Positions 17,382 to 25,246 of a DNA stretch of 64,000 bases are shown one piece after another; within the stretch, counting starts at the first letter, position 1; each line of letters begins with the position of its first letter. The stretch comes from CAMDPA01 sp965223035. GTDB taxonomy: Bacteria; Pseudomonadota; Alphaproteobacteria; Rhizobiales; Hyphomicrobiaceae. The position numbers and the translations under genes are program-made. The stretch covers positions 5,456,001-5,520,000 of the forward strand of contig OZ244980.1 in the NCBI GenBank assembly GCA_965223035.1, read 5' to 3'. Below the pieces are notes generated by a model. That model did not search any database. It saw only the letters and a list, made by a program, of their open reading frames with translations, and was not told the origin of the DNA.

Positions 17382-17711
17382 ATGTCCACCTTTGACGACC
17401 GCGAGAAGGGATTCGAGAAGAAGTTTGCCCATGATGCCGAGCTCCGCTTCAAGGCCGAATCGCGTCGCAACAAGATGCTCGGCGAGTGGGCGGCGGGTCT
17501 GATGGGCATGGGCGGTGAAGCTGTCGATGCCTATGTCAGAGCCGTGCGCAAGGCCGATCTCGAACAGGCGGGAGACGAAGACGTTTTTCGCAAGGTTGCA
17601 AAAGACTTAGCCGATCATGGCTTGTCCATCAACGAGGCCGAGATCCGCGACAAGATGCAAGAATTTCTAAGCGAGGCCGTTCAACAGATCGAAGGTGGTG
17701 GCTCGAGCTAG
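17382..17711 (+). CDS. DUF1476 protein, F1-ATPase inhibitor zeta family
   Basis: 109 aa from ATG 17382 (MSTFDDREKGFEKKFAHD); GGAAG is 5 bases upstream, and homologues begin at this Met rather than the one four codons earlier. DUF1476 proteins are the zeta subunit of alphaproteobacterial F-ATP synthase, which blocks ATP hydrolysis by F1 through an N-terminal inhibitory helix. Seen: FKAESRRNKMLGEWAAGLMG, then DEDVFRKVAKDLADHG. A strong class marker. Followed by about 930 bp without a protein gene. Confidence 0.93.
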   Translation: MSTFDDREKGFEKKFAHDAELRFKAESRRNKMLGEWAAGLMGMGGEAVDAYVRAVRKADLEQAGDEDVFRKVAKDLADHGLSINEAEIRDKMQEFLSEAVQQIEGGGSS

Positions 17712-17739
17712 ATCGTGTGCGCCTAAAGCGTTTAGTCTT

Positions 17740-17880
17740 AGCTGGAAGCTTCCCGCTCCCCGTTCCTCTGCTCGCCACCCAGAACATCATGCCGTTGGGT
17801 GGCCCAGTGAGGTATATGGGGTGGAGGAATCGGGCGGGGAAGCGGGCCGGCTCGGGCGATTCCGCCTATAACAAACATGA
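17740..17880 (+). repeat. GC-rich long inverted repeat (family P), forward copy
   Basis: Left end AGCTGGAAGCTTCCCGCTCC. Internal CGCCACCCAGAACATCATGC is followed by TTGGGTGGCC, then GGCGGGGAAGCGGGCCGGCT. The right end is CGATTCCGCCT. It shares the AGAACATCA(T/G)GCC centre with the copy at 34.6 kb. Confidence 0.72.
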
Positions 17881-17894
17881 TGTAAGCCGGGCCA

Positions 17895-17985
17895 GCCTTG
17901 CCGGCCCGCTTTCCAACCGGCCTCCCACAAGCCTGCCGTCGGGTGCTGGGCGGGGGCGCGGATTGGTTCCAGCTCACGCTGTACT
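17895..17985 (-). repeat. GC-rich inverted repeat (family P), reverse copy
   Basis: GCCTTGCCGGCCCGCTTTCC at the left and GATTGGTTCCAGCTCAC at the right. It sits tail to tail with the forward copy just upstream, making one large inverted arrangement between the zeta gene and the bactofilin gene. Confidence 0.65.
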
Positions 17986-18021
17986 GCTGCGGGTCTCATC
18001 GACGCGGGGCGGCCGCACCTC

Positions 18022-18168
18022 GATCATCGTGCCTTAAAGTGGAACCGCAACGCCACCTCCAATTTAAGGCACGATGATCGCTGTTAATGTATCGCTGTTA
18101 AAGTGGTGAGCAACTTTCTGCTTTTGATCGGAATCGTTCCGCTTCCGATGCACAGTGGGTTGCTTTAG
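18022..18168. repeat. CTAG-type composite repeat (module B then A)
   Basis: GATCATCGTGCCTTAAAGTG with its inverse CCAATTTAAGGCACGATGAT (module B), then GAGCAACTTTCTGC and a diverged module A ending GGGTTGCTTTAG. The order is reversed relative to the copy at 10953. Confidence 0.8.
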
Positions 18169-18196
18169 CCTTGATCGTCGGATTGCCGCTAAGCTA

Positions 18197-18345
18197 TTGA
18201 TAAAAAAAGATCAGACTGGAAGGCTGGCCTGATCTTGGCGGCTGATCAGCGAATGGTGCCCCAAGCCGGGTACCACCAAGCGGGGGCGGCCGACATGGCT
18301 TCCTAAGCTCTCTTTCGGTGCCTTGGTCGCGCAAGTTGTCAACGG
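18197..18345 (-). ncRNA. Candidate small RNA ending in an intrinsic terminator
   Basis: On the minus strand, AAGATCAG (18236-18229) pairs perfectly with CTGATCTT (18214-18207) around a 14-base loop, and seven T follow immediately: a textbook Rho-independent terminator. Upstream on the same strand a TTGACA box lies about 110 bases before the terminator, and CCCCG/TGGGG can form an internal stem. The only ORF (73 codons ending inside the terminator stem) has no ribosome site. I therefore read it as a possible noncoding transcript of about 100-140 nt. The identity is unknown. Confidence 0.45.
18207..18236 (-). terminator. Rho-independent terminator on the minus strand
   Basis: 8-bp perfect stem AAGATCAG/CTGATCTT followed on the minus strand by a run of T (plus-strand A-run at 18202-18208). 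No protein gene on this strand ends here, so it marks an unannotated transcript. Confidence 0.7.
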
Positions 18346-18644
18346 TCCACCGCGCGCGCGGCGAAGAGCGGCGATGGCGCCGTTTTGTTGCCGCAGTCGT
18401 CCAGTTTGCTTAACGCCAAGTTCGCTCGCCATGAGTGCCGGGGGGTGGGGTTGGGTTGGCTGGGCGCGCCGCCGCCCAGCTTTATCAGGCGCGGGGCGTT
18501 CACCGGGCCCTCAATGAGCACCGCTTGAACATCGCTGATTATTTCTGGACAACGTTCGCAATATCTTCGTGCAGATTTGTTAGATGCTTAACAAAGTGCA
18601 GGCATAACGCCAGGCGAGCTAAGCCGCAACGGAGACAACGTGCC

Positions 18645-19298
18645 GTGAGCCAAACCCAAAACAGCAGTGTCATCAGCGAAGACTTGTCCATTATCGGCGA
18701 GGTTCGCGGAAGCGCACACATCGAGGTTCTGGGCTTCGTCGATGGAAAGATTTCAGCCGACAACATTTTGATTCGCGAAAGCGGACGCGTGATCGGCACG
18801 CTACGCGCTGACAATGCCGAGATCGAGGGCGCCGTCGAAGGCGACATCGGGGTCAAAAACCTGATCCGCATCAAGAGCACCGGCTCGGTCACGGGCGACG
18901 TTCAGTACGGCAGCCTGGCCCTGGCGGAAGGTGGCAACCTCAGCGCCAGCGTGCGCAACATCCCGCCGACGCTGTACGGCGATTTCAGCGTGAGCGTTGG
19001 CCGCGGCAGCTCGGTGCGCCTGACCACCGCCGACATCAACGCAGCAGACCCCGATGACACGGCGGACAACCTGACATTTGCCGTCTCGTCCCTGCAGAAT
19101 GGCTTTATTTCACACGGCGGTGCGCCCACCGTGCCCATTCAATCCTTCACATTGAGCGATTTGGCCGCGGGCACCATTGGCTTCGTGCACGATGGCGGGG
19201 CCAGCACCAAGGCGAGCTTTGATGTGGTCGTCAGCGATGATGACGGCGCGACATCGGGCCCACCACGAACGGTGAACATCTCGGTTGTCGCGGCCTAA
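18645..19298 (+). CDS. Bactofilin with C-terminal CSPG/cadherin-like domain
   Basis: 217 aa from GTG 18645, with GGAG 10 bases upstream. The longer frame to 18435 is unlikely sequence. Residues 7-100 are a bactofilin beta-helix (SVISEDLSIIGEVRGSAHIE, then GFVDGKISADNILIRESGRV and EIEGAVEGDIGVKNLIRI), the cytoskeletal, polymer-forming family. From about residue 108 the sequence changes to a CSPG/cadherin-type repeat: SVRLTTADINAADPD, LTFAV, FTLSDLAAGTIGFVHDGG and SFDVVVSDDDGATSGPP. That domain is normally extracellular and calcium-binding, whereas bactofilins polymerise in the cytoplasm. No signal peptide is seen. The stop is followed by a short tandem repeat. Confidence 0.8.
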   Translation: MSQTQNSSVISEDLSIIGEVRGSAHIEVLGFVDGKISADNILIRESGRVIGTLRADNAEIEGAVEGDIGVKNLIRIKSTGSVTGDVQYGSLALAEGGNLSASVRNIPPTLYGDFSVSVGRGSSVRLTTADINAADPDDTADNLTFAVSSLQNGFISHGGAPTVPIQSFTLSDLAAGTIGFVHDGGASTKASFDVVVSDDDGATSGPPRTVNISVVAA

Positions 19299-19364
19299 TG
19301 CGGCGCGCCATCGGCTGGCCCTGGGGTCACTGCGACAGCCGGCGACCAGCGGACAGTGGTCGAA

Positions 19365-19400
19365 GCCGAACATGACGCCGAACATAACGCCGAACATAAC
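19365..19400. repeat. Three 12-bp tandem repeats
   Basis: GCCGAACATGAC followed by two copies of GCCGAACATAAC, in the 186-bp gap between the bactofilin and phoH genes. Confidence 0.9.
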
Positions 19401-19484
19401 GTGTGTGTGGCACTCTGGGTCGCACGCATGACATGTGCTATGACGATGATGCATGAAACCGCTGATCAAGCTTAGAGGCGCTCA

Positions 19485-20531
19485 TTGACGGCTTTTCGAG
19501 GCTCGACCTTACCTGGACCAGGCCGAAGCAGAATGTCGAACTCCGGTCAGTCAGGTACTTCGCGGGTGGTTGTTCCATTTGAGGACAACCGCTATCTCCC
19601 CCGCTTGCTGGGGGAATACGATTCCAACTTGGCCTTGCTGGAGGACCGTCTCGGGCTCGAGGCGCACGCTCACGGCAACGTGGTGATCCTGACCGGAACG
19701 GTTGAGGATTGCGAGCTTGCCCGCTCGGTGTTGGAGGAGTTGTACAGCCGAATCGCCAACGGCGAAGATGTCGGCTCCGGCGATTTCGACGGCCTCATTC
19801 GGCACGGACGGCAAGATGAGGGGCAGGGTCAGATCGGCATCGGCCCCGCGCAGATCGCCACCCGGCGGCGGATCGTGAAGGCCAGAACGCTGACCCAAAG
19901 CCAGTATATTCAGGCGTTTGAACGCTCCGACCTGGTATTCGGCGTCGGCCCGGCCGGGACCGGCAAAACCTACCTCGCCGTGGCGTGTGCCGCCCGCTGT
20001 TTGGAGCGCGGCACCGTGGAGCGGATCATCCTATCCCGCCCTGCCGTCGAGGCCGGTGAGCGTTTGGGCTTCTTGCCGGGCGACATGCGCGAGAAGGTCG
20101 ATCCCTATCTCAGACCGCTCTACGATGCGCTCTACGATGTGTTGCCGCCGGAAAAGGTGCAGCGCGATATCGAAAGCGGGGTAATCGAAATTGCTCCTTT
20201 GGCCTTTATGCGAGGGCGGACGTTGGCCAACGCCTTCGTAATCCTGGACGAAGCTCAAAACACCACGCCGATGCAGATGAAAATGTTCCTGACCCGCTTG
20301 GGCGAGAACGCCAAGATGGTGATCACGGGGGACCCGACCCAGATCGATCTGCCGATCGGGCAGCGCTCGGGCCTGGATGACGCGGTGGGACTGTTGTCGG
20401 GCATCGGCGGCATCGACATCATCCGTTTTTCCAACGCGGACGTGGTGCGGCGCGATCTGGTGGCACGCATCGTAGAAGCCTACGACAACGTTCCCCAACG
20501 TGGGGCGTCGCCGGAACGCCAAGCGCCCTGA
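19485..20531 (+). CDS. ybeZ: PhoH-like ATPase (YbeZ)
   Basis: 348 aa. PhoH-family ATPase that works with YbeY in RNA metabolism. An N-terminal KH-like region (SRVVVPFEDNRYLPRLLGEY) precedes the P-loop domain: Walker A GVGPAGTGKTYLA, then SRPAVEAGERLGFLPGDM, Walker B AFVILDEAQNTTPMQMKMFL and TGDPTQIDLP. The TTG at 19485 has AGAGG 6 bases upstream; the ATG at 19533 is the alternative. First of four genes in the order ybeZ-ybeY-corC-lnt, the same as in E. coli, with 3 bp to ybeY. Confidence 0.94.
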   Translation: MTAFRGSTLPGPGRSRMSNSGQSGTSRVVVPFEDNRYLPRLLGEYDSNLALLEDRLGLEAHAHGNVVILTGTVEDCELARSVLEELYSRIANGEDVGSGDFDGLIRHGRQDEGQGQIGIGPAQIATRRRIVKARTLTQSQYIQAFERSDLVFGVGPAGTGKTYLAVACAARCLERGTVERIILSRPAVEAGERLGFLPGDMREKVDPYLRPLYDALYDVLPPEKVQRDIESGVIEIAPLAFMRGRTLANAFVILDEAQNTTPMQMKMFLTRLGENAKMVITGDPTQIDLPIGQRSGLDDAVGLLSGIGGIDIIRFSNADVVRRDLVARIVEAYDNVPQRGASPERQAP

Positions 20532-20534
20532 AGC

Positions 20535-21233
20535 GTGCAAGCCCCGATTATGACACCATCGCGGAAAGTGTTGTCTTCTCCCAGCCGTGCTCCCGGCATC
20601 GACAGGGTCGCTCGCGCGGAGCCCGACGGCGAGGCCGGCGGCGTTTCAGCATTGGCAGCCGCAGGGCCAGATCTGGGCACGGAACAACCGTCGCTGTCTA
20701 TCGAGGTTGTCAACAACGTTGGCGATTGGCCGATCGACGCGGCCGCATTGGAGACGCTGGTGGCTGAGACCGCACAGGCGCTGGTGCACTGCATCCAGCT
20801 TCCCGCGCCGACCAATTGGGCAACCTTCGCGATCGTCGACGACGCGCGCCTGCAAAGCCTGAATGCGACGTGGCGCGGTCAAGACAAGCGGACCGACGTG
20901 CTTTCCTTCGCCAACAACCAACCGAGCGTTCCAGGGCAACCACAGTTCCTCGGTGATGTGATCATGGCCGCCGACACGGTGCGCGCAGAGGCAAAGGCGC
21001 TCGGACAACCGCTCGACAATCATGTTCGACACCTCGTCTTGCATGGACTTCTCCATCTGCTAGGCTTCGATCACGAAACCAGCGAAGACGCCCTTGAGAT
21101 GGAAGGCCTGGAATCCGAGATACTAGCCAAGTTCGGCATCGCCGATCCGTATAACGGTCGCCCGCAGGTGGCGACCGACGCGATTCCTGGGAGCGTGCGG
21201 AAATTCGGACCAACGTCATCGCAGTCTTCATGA
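20535..21233 (+). CDS. ybeY: Endoribonuclease YbeY
   Basis: 232 aa. Metal-dependent RNase of 16S rRNA maturation and ribosome quality control. The zinc motif HLVLHGLLHLLGFDHE is present, as is LNATWRGQDKRTDVLSFA. It has an N-terminal extension of about 50 residues and a C-terminal tail relative to short YbeY proteins. GTG at 20535 or ATG at 20550 could start it. Tightly spaced behind the PhoH-like gene. Confidence 0.93.
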   Translation: MQAPIMTPSRKVLSSPSRAPGIDRVARAEPDGEAGGVSALAAAGPDLGTEQPSLSIEVVNNVGDWPIDAAALETLVAETAQALVHCIQLPAPTNWATFAIVDDARLQSLNATWRGQDKRTDVLSFANNQPSVPGQPQFLGDVIMAADTVRAEAKALGQPLDNHVRHLVLHGLLHLLGFDHETSEDALEMEGLESEILAKFGIADPYNGRPQVATDAIPGSVRKFGPTSSQSS

Positions 21234-21546
21234 CAACCTTGTTCAACCGGCTCAAGACATCCAGCGGCTGGCAGGCCTGCAGCGCCGATCACTCGGGCAA
21301 TGGGATCGGAGGCGTGGCGTGCCGCCAGTTCGAGCCGACAGGGCACATTGGGCTCGCGTTAGTGGCCCGGCCCAACGCGCGCGCCAGGTTGGCGCAGCGC
21401 CGGCCCGATCGCGTCCTGAAGCGCGCGGCCCGGCGCGATCGTTTTCAACAACAGTTCATTCCCGAGCAGGAACTGGTCGGTGGATACGGGTTGCCGACGG
21501 CCGCCCCGATGCCACGCGATTGACTGGGGGAGGCCCCCGCACCGGC

Positions 21547-22626
21547 ATGAGCATCGACACCTCGGATCCGCATCCGCCGAAAGCGGACCTTCAACCGTCC
21601 GACACGGCAAGATCGCCCGCTCAGCTAGGCTGGCTGGCAGCGCTTAGATCGAGACTTGGCCTCAACGGCAGCCCGTCGCTGCGCGACTCGATTGAAGCGT
21701 CGTTGATCGCCGGCGCCACCGATGACTCGACGTTTACCGTCGAGGAGCGGAACATGCTGCTCGGCCTGCTTCGCTTCGGCAGGCTGAGGGTCGATGATGT
21801 GATGGTGCCGCGCGCCGATATCATCGCCATCGATGAAAGCGAGCCGATCTCAGCCCTGTTGAGAACCTTCGATGAGGCCGGTGTCTCCCGGGTTCCGCTC
21901 TACCGCGAGACGCTCGATGACCCGCGCGGCATGGTCCACATCAAGGATGTGATCAGTTGGCTGATGGCCGCCGCCTCGGGTCGGCCCTCTCCCGATCCGA
22001 AACCGATCGCGCAGCGCCCCCAGGCCAGACCAACGCAATCGACCGAAAAGGTAGGAGCGGCGAGCGCCGACCTCGATCTCGGCGCGGCGGATCTTTCGCG
22101 GCCGATCGTCGGTGCCCGTCTGCGCCGCCAGGTGCTTTACGTTCCGCCGTCAATGCCGGCCATGAATCTGCTGATTCGCATGCAGACCACCCACATTCAT
22201 ATGGCGCTCGTGGTCGACGAATACGGCGGCACCGATGGCATCGTCACCATTGAGGACCTGGTTGAGCAGATCGTCGGCGACATTGAGGATGAACACGACG
22301 AGGCTGAGGATGAACTGATCTCGGAGGACCCCAAGCTCGGGTTGATCGCTGCAGCGCGGACGCCGGTCGTCGATCTCGAAGCCCGGCTCGGCTTGACCTT
22401 ACTGTCGCCGGAAGAGGCTTCTGAAATCGATACGCTTGGGGGATTGGTGTTCTCTTTGGTCGGTCGGATACCCGCGCGTGGCGAGATGTTGCGCCATCCC
22501 AGCGGCGTCGAATTCGAGGTTTTGGACGCCGACCCCCGGCGCGTGAAGAAACTGAAAATCCATCGGCCGTGGAGCGAGCCCGCGGCGTTGCCGCAGACCT
22601 CCGCCGGCGATCGGTCTGGCGCCTGA
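21547..22626 (+). CDS. corC: CorC/YbeX-type CBS-domain protein (hemolysin family)
   Basis: 359 aa from ATG 21547; the frame extends to 21319 but that part is Arg/Pro-rich and not family-like. It has two CBS domains (FGRLRVDDVMVPRADIIAID, then FDEAGVSRVPLYRE and VLYVPPSMPAMNLLIRMQ, then MALVVDEYGGTDGIVTIEDL), then an acidic stretch and a transporter-associated domain (LGGLVFSLVGRIPARGE). These proteins lack membrane spans and are linked to magnesium/cobalt efflux. Third gene of the ybeZ-ybeY-corC-lnt unit; an 80-residue insert of low complexity separates the CBS halves. Confidence 0.9.
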   Translation: MSIDTSDPHPPKADLQPSDTARSPAQLGWLAALRSRLGLNGSPSLRDSIEASLIAGATDDSTFTVEERNMLLGLLRFGRLRVDDVMVPRADIIAIDESEPISALLRTFDEAGVSRVPLYRETLDDPRGMVHIKDVISWLMAAASGRPSPDPKPIAQRPQARPTQSTEKVGAASADLDLGAADLSRPIVGARLRRQVLYVPPSMPAMNLLIRMQTTHIHMALVVDEYGGTDGIVTIEDLVEQIVGDIEDEHDEAEDELISEDPKLGLIAAARTPVVDLEARLGLTLLSPEEASEIDTLGGLVFSLVGRIPARGEMLRHPSGVEFEVLDADPRRVKKLKIHRPWSEPAALPQTSAGDRSGA

Positions 22627-22676
22627 AAGCCGTGTCGCATACTGATCTCCAGCCGGAACGAACGGCGGGCTCGGCG

Positions 22677-24320
22677 ATGCCGTCGCCTGAGCGTTGGTTC
22701 GCCGCAGCGGCGGCCGCGATCGGCCGGCTGAGGGGTTGGCGACGCTGGGTCATGGCCGCGGCGGCCGGCGCCGTCTCAATTCTTGCCATGCCGCCATTTC
22801 ACCTGTGGCCGCTGCTTTTTGTCACACTTCCCACGTTGTTCTGGCAGATCGAGGGCATGGCGCACCCGCACGGCGAGGTCCGCGGCAAAGGGCTTGATTG
22901 GAGCGGCATCCGGCAGGCGGCCGCGGTCGGTTGGTGGTTCGGCTTCGGCTTTCACGTGACCGGGCTTTATTGGCTGCGCGAGGCATTCATGGTGACCGGC
23001 GGCGGTCTGGCGCTGCTGTGGCCGTTGGGCGTTGTGGGCCTGCCCGCCTACTTAGCGCTGTTCTACGGGCTCGCTGCCGGCGCAGCCTCGGTGGTCCCGG
23101 GGCCACCCTCGGCGCGCATCATGGCGCTTGCCCTCGCTTTGACCGCGACGGAATACCTGCGCGGGCACCTGTTCACCGGGTTTCCGTGGAACGTGCTCGG
23201 CACGTCTTTGACCTATCCGCTGAGCTTGATGCAATCGGTCAGCGTTTTGGGCGTATACGGATTAACGCTACTGGCTGTTTTGGTGTTCGTGGCGCCGGCG
23301 GCCATGCTGGCGTCAGCCGCACAGCGGCACCGGGTGCGTTTACGATTGGGCGCGCTGGCGCTCGGAGTCGGACCCCTAGCGCTGCTGGCCGTGTTTGGTG
23401 CGATAAGACTTTCTGCACCGCCACCGCCCTTCGTAGACGGTGTCAAAGTCCGGCTGGTGCAACCCAGCATCCCGCAACGGCAAAAATGGCAGCCGCAGCG
23501 CCAGGGCGAATTCGTGCAGCGCCATTTGATGCTTTCCAAGCGAAGCCCGGACGGCAACGCCGACGATAATGGCGGCATTACGCACGTCATCTGGCCGGAG
23601 GCGGCGATGCCATTCCTGCCGTTGGAGCGCCCCCAGGTGTTGGCAGCCATCGGCCAAAACATGCAGCCAGGGACCTTCCTGCTGGCAGGCATCTTGCGTC
23701 GGGAGCGCACCGCAGACGGCGCCATTAAGGTTTACAACAGTTTATTTGGGTTCGATGCTTCTGGGCAACCCGTCGCCGGTTACGACAAAACTCACTTGGT
23801 GCCATTCGGCGAATATTTGCCGTTTCAAGCGACCTTGGAGGCGATCGGGCTGCAATCGTTAACGCGCCAGCGCGGTGGATTTGCCGTCGGCGCACTGCCG
23901 CGGCCCGTTATGCGCGTACCGGGCCTGCCGATATTCGGTCCACTCATTTGTTACGAGGCTGTTTTCGCTTCGACAATTATCCAAACCGGACCGCGACCCA
24001 CTGCGCTGATCAACGTTACCAACGACGGTTGGTTCGGCGAATCTACCGGGCCCTATCAACACTATCATCAGGCCCGACTGCGTGCAGTTGAACAGGGATT
24101 GCCACTTTTGCGCGTCGCGAACAATGGCATCTCCGCCGCTATCGATCCGTACGGACGGGAACTCCAACGGCTCCAACTGAACGCAGTTGGCGTCATCGAT
24201 AGTCGACTGCCTGAGGCCCTCCCGCCTCCACCTTACGCGCAATTTGGGGACTTTATCCCCTTTATATGTTGGCTGATAGTCTTTATGCTTACGGCTATTC
24301 GGAGTAATTACGCGCATTAG
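22677..24320 (+). CDS. lnt: Apolipoprotein N-acyltransferase
   Basis: About 547 aa. Inner-membrane enzyme that N-acylates lipoproteins, the last step of their maturation. Several N-terminal membrane helices (for example AAAGAVSILAMPPFHLWPLL) precede a periplasmic nitrilase-like domain with the catalytic triad: Glu in VIWPEAAMP, Lys in YDKTHLVPFGEYLP and Cys in GPLICYEAVF. The GTG at 22632, six bases after the corC stop, is an equally possible start; the ATG at 22677 is chosen as the first ATG. No ribosome site decides it. Confidence 0.92.
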   Translation: MPSPERWFAAAAAAIGRLRGWRRWVMAAAAGAVSILAMPPFHLWPLLFVTLPTLFWQIEGMAHPHGEVRGKGLDWSGIRQAAAVGWWFGFGFHVTGLYWLREAFMVTGGGLALLWPLGVVGLPAYLALFYGLAAGAASVVPGPPSARIMALALALTATEYLRGHLFTGFPWNVLGTSLTYPLSLMQSVSVLGVYGLTLLAVLVFVAPAAMLASAAQRHRVRLRLGALALGVGPLALLAVFGAIRLSAPPPPFVDGVKVRLVQPSIPQRQKWQPQRQGEFVQRHLMLSKRSPDGNADDNGGITHVIWPEAAMPFLPLERPQVLAAIGQNMQPGTFLLAGILRRERTADGAIKVYNSLFGFDASGQPVAGYDKTHLVPFGEYLPFQATLEAIGLQSLTRQRGGFAVGALPRPVMRVPGLPIFGPLICYEAVFASTIIQTGPRPTALINVTNDGWFGESTGPYQHYHQARLRAVEQGLPLLRVANNGISAAIDPYGRELQRLQLNAVGVIDSRLPEALPPPPYAQFGDFIPFICWLIVFMLTAIRSNYAH

Positions 24321-24469
24321 TCGGTTGCAAAGCGACTAATGGCGTGAGAATTCGTTTAAGGTGTGGCATGAGATGCATGTAAGTGGAGGTTGCAGCGCCT
24401 ATCGTGCTGCCGAAACTCGCATGCGCTCGTGCTTCGGTGTGGGGGACTCGACGATCAGGCGGGCATGAT

Positions 24470-24943
24470 ATGGCAAGGCAGGACCAACTCGTACAAGACA
24501 ACGAACCGCTGGAGCGCCGTGCGCGTCGGGCAAATCCAATCGATGCGCATGTCGGGGGCCGGGTTCGCCTGCGCCGCATGCTGCTGGGACTCAGTCAGGA
24601 GAGGCTTGCCGAGCAACTCGGCCTGACCTTTCAGCAAGTGCAAAAATATGAAAAAGGGATCAACCGGATCGGCGCCAGTCGTTTGTTTGAACTGGCCAAG
24701 CTGCTCAGCGTTCCCGTTCAGTTTTTCTACGAAGACGCCCCATCGGGAGAGCCGGGGACCAATTCAGGGCTGGCTGAGTCCACCGGCGAGAATTATATCG
24801 TCGATTTTCTGAACAGTCGGGAAGGCCTCGAGCTCAATCGCGCGTTTTTAAGAATCGCCGATCCGAAAGTGAGGCGATCGCTGATCGAGCTGATGCGGTC
24901 GCTGGCAGGGGAAGAGAGCAATATCGGGCGCGATCTGAGTTAG
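24470..24943 (+). CDS. XRE-family DNA-binding regulator
   Basis: 157 aa from ATG 24470. A Cro/CI helix-turn-helix (VGGRVRLRRMLLGLSQERLA, EQLGLTFQQVQKYEKGINRI) is followed by a helical tail (NREGLELNRAF-type sequence near residue 120, then DPKVRRSLIELMRSLA). This short regulator type sits between lnt and metK in many alphaproteobacteria. Its targets are not known from sequence; autoregulation or control of metK is plausible. The frame upstream to 24383 is open but homology starts at this Met. Confidence 0.88.
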   Translation: MARQDQLVQDNEPLERRARRANPIDAHVGGRVRLRRMLLGLSQERLAEQLGLTFQQVQKYEKGINRIGASRLFELAKLLSVPVQFFYEDAPSGEPGTNSGLAESTGENYIVDFLNSREGLELNRAFLRIADPKVRRSLIELMRSLAGEESNIGRDLS

Positions 24944-25077
24944 AGCGGGCTTGGCACGCCATACACGCATCGTTGAACTTTGCTGGCATCACAACTGTTC
25001 GGCAACTTTGCGCATCGGTTTGGGGTCGCGATCGCGGTCCAGGCGTAAAGCGCGATGTTTTATGGCAAAATCATCAT

Positions 25078-25115
25078 CGATCGGCGTGATCGGCGGGTCA
25101 CCGCCAAGCCGATCG
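25078..25115 (+). promoter_or_regulatory. Structured hairpin in the metK leader
   Basis: CGATCGGC (25078-25085) pairs perfectly with GCCGATCG (25108-25115), enclosing an inner stem GGCG (25092-25095)/CGCC (25102-25105). It lies 130 bases before the metK GTG start in a 300-base leader. I cannot match it to a named SAM riboswitch. Confidence 0.4.
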
Positions 25116-25246
25116 GTGGTTCGGCCTTGACCCTTGTCACAAAGACTGCAAAAAAACGCGCGAACTCTCGCTCGACTATCGTCAGCGATCGGGTCAAGCA
25201 CCCGACTTTCGTCATCCACACAGTGACCGACCCCGGGGAGAGCGAC

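Noticed and set aside
19110..19469. Minus-strand ORF over the bactofilin end and tandem repeat
   Set aside because: The apparent His/Met/Gly-Val repeats come from translating the 12-bp tandem repeat on the wrong strand.
25016..25246. SAM-II or SAM/SAH riboswitch in the metK leader
   Set aside because: A hairpin is present but I cannot find the conserved core of either class by eye.
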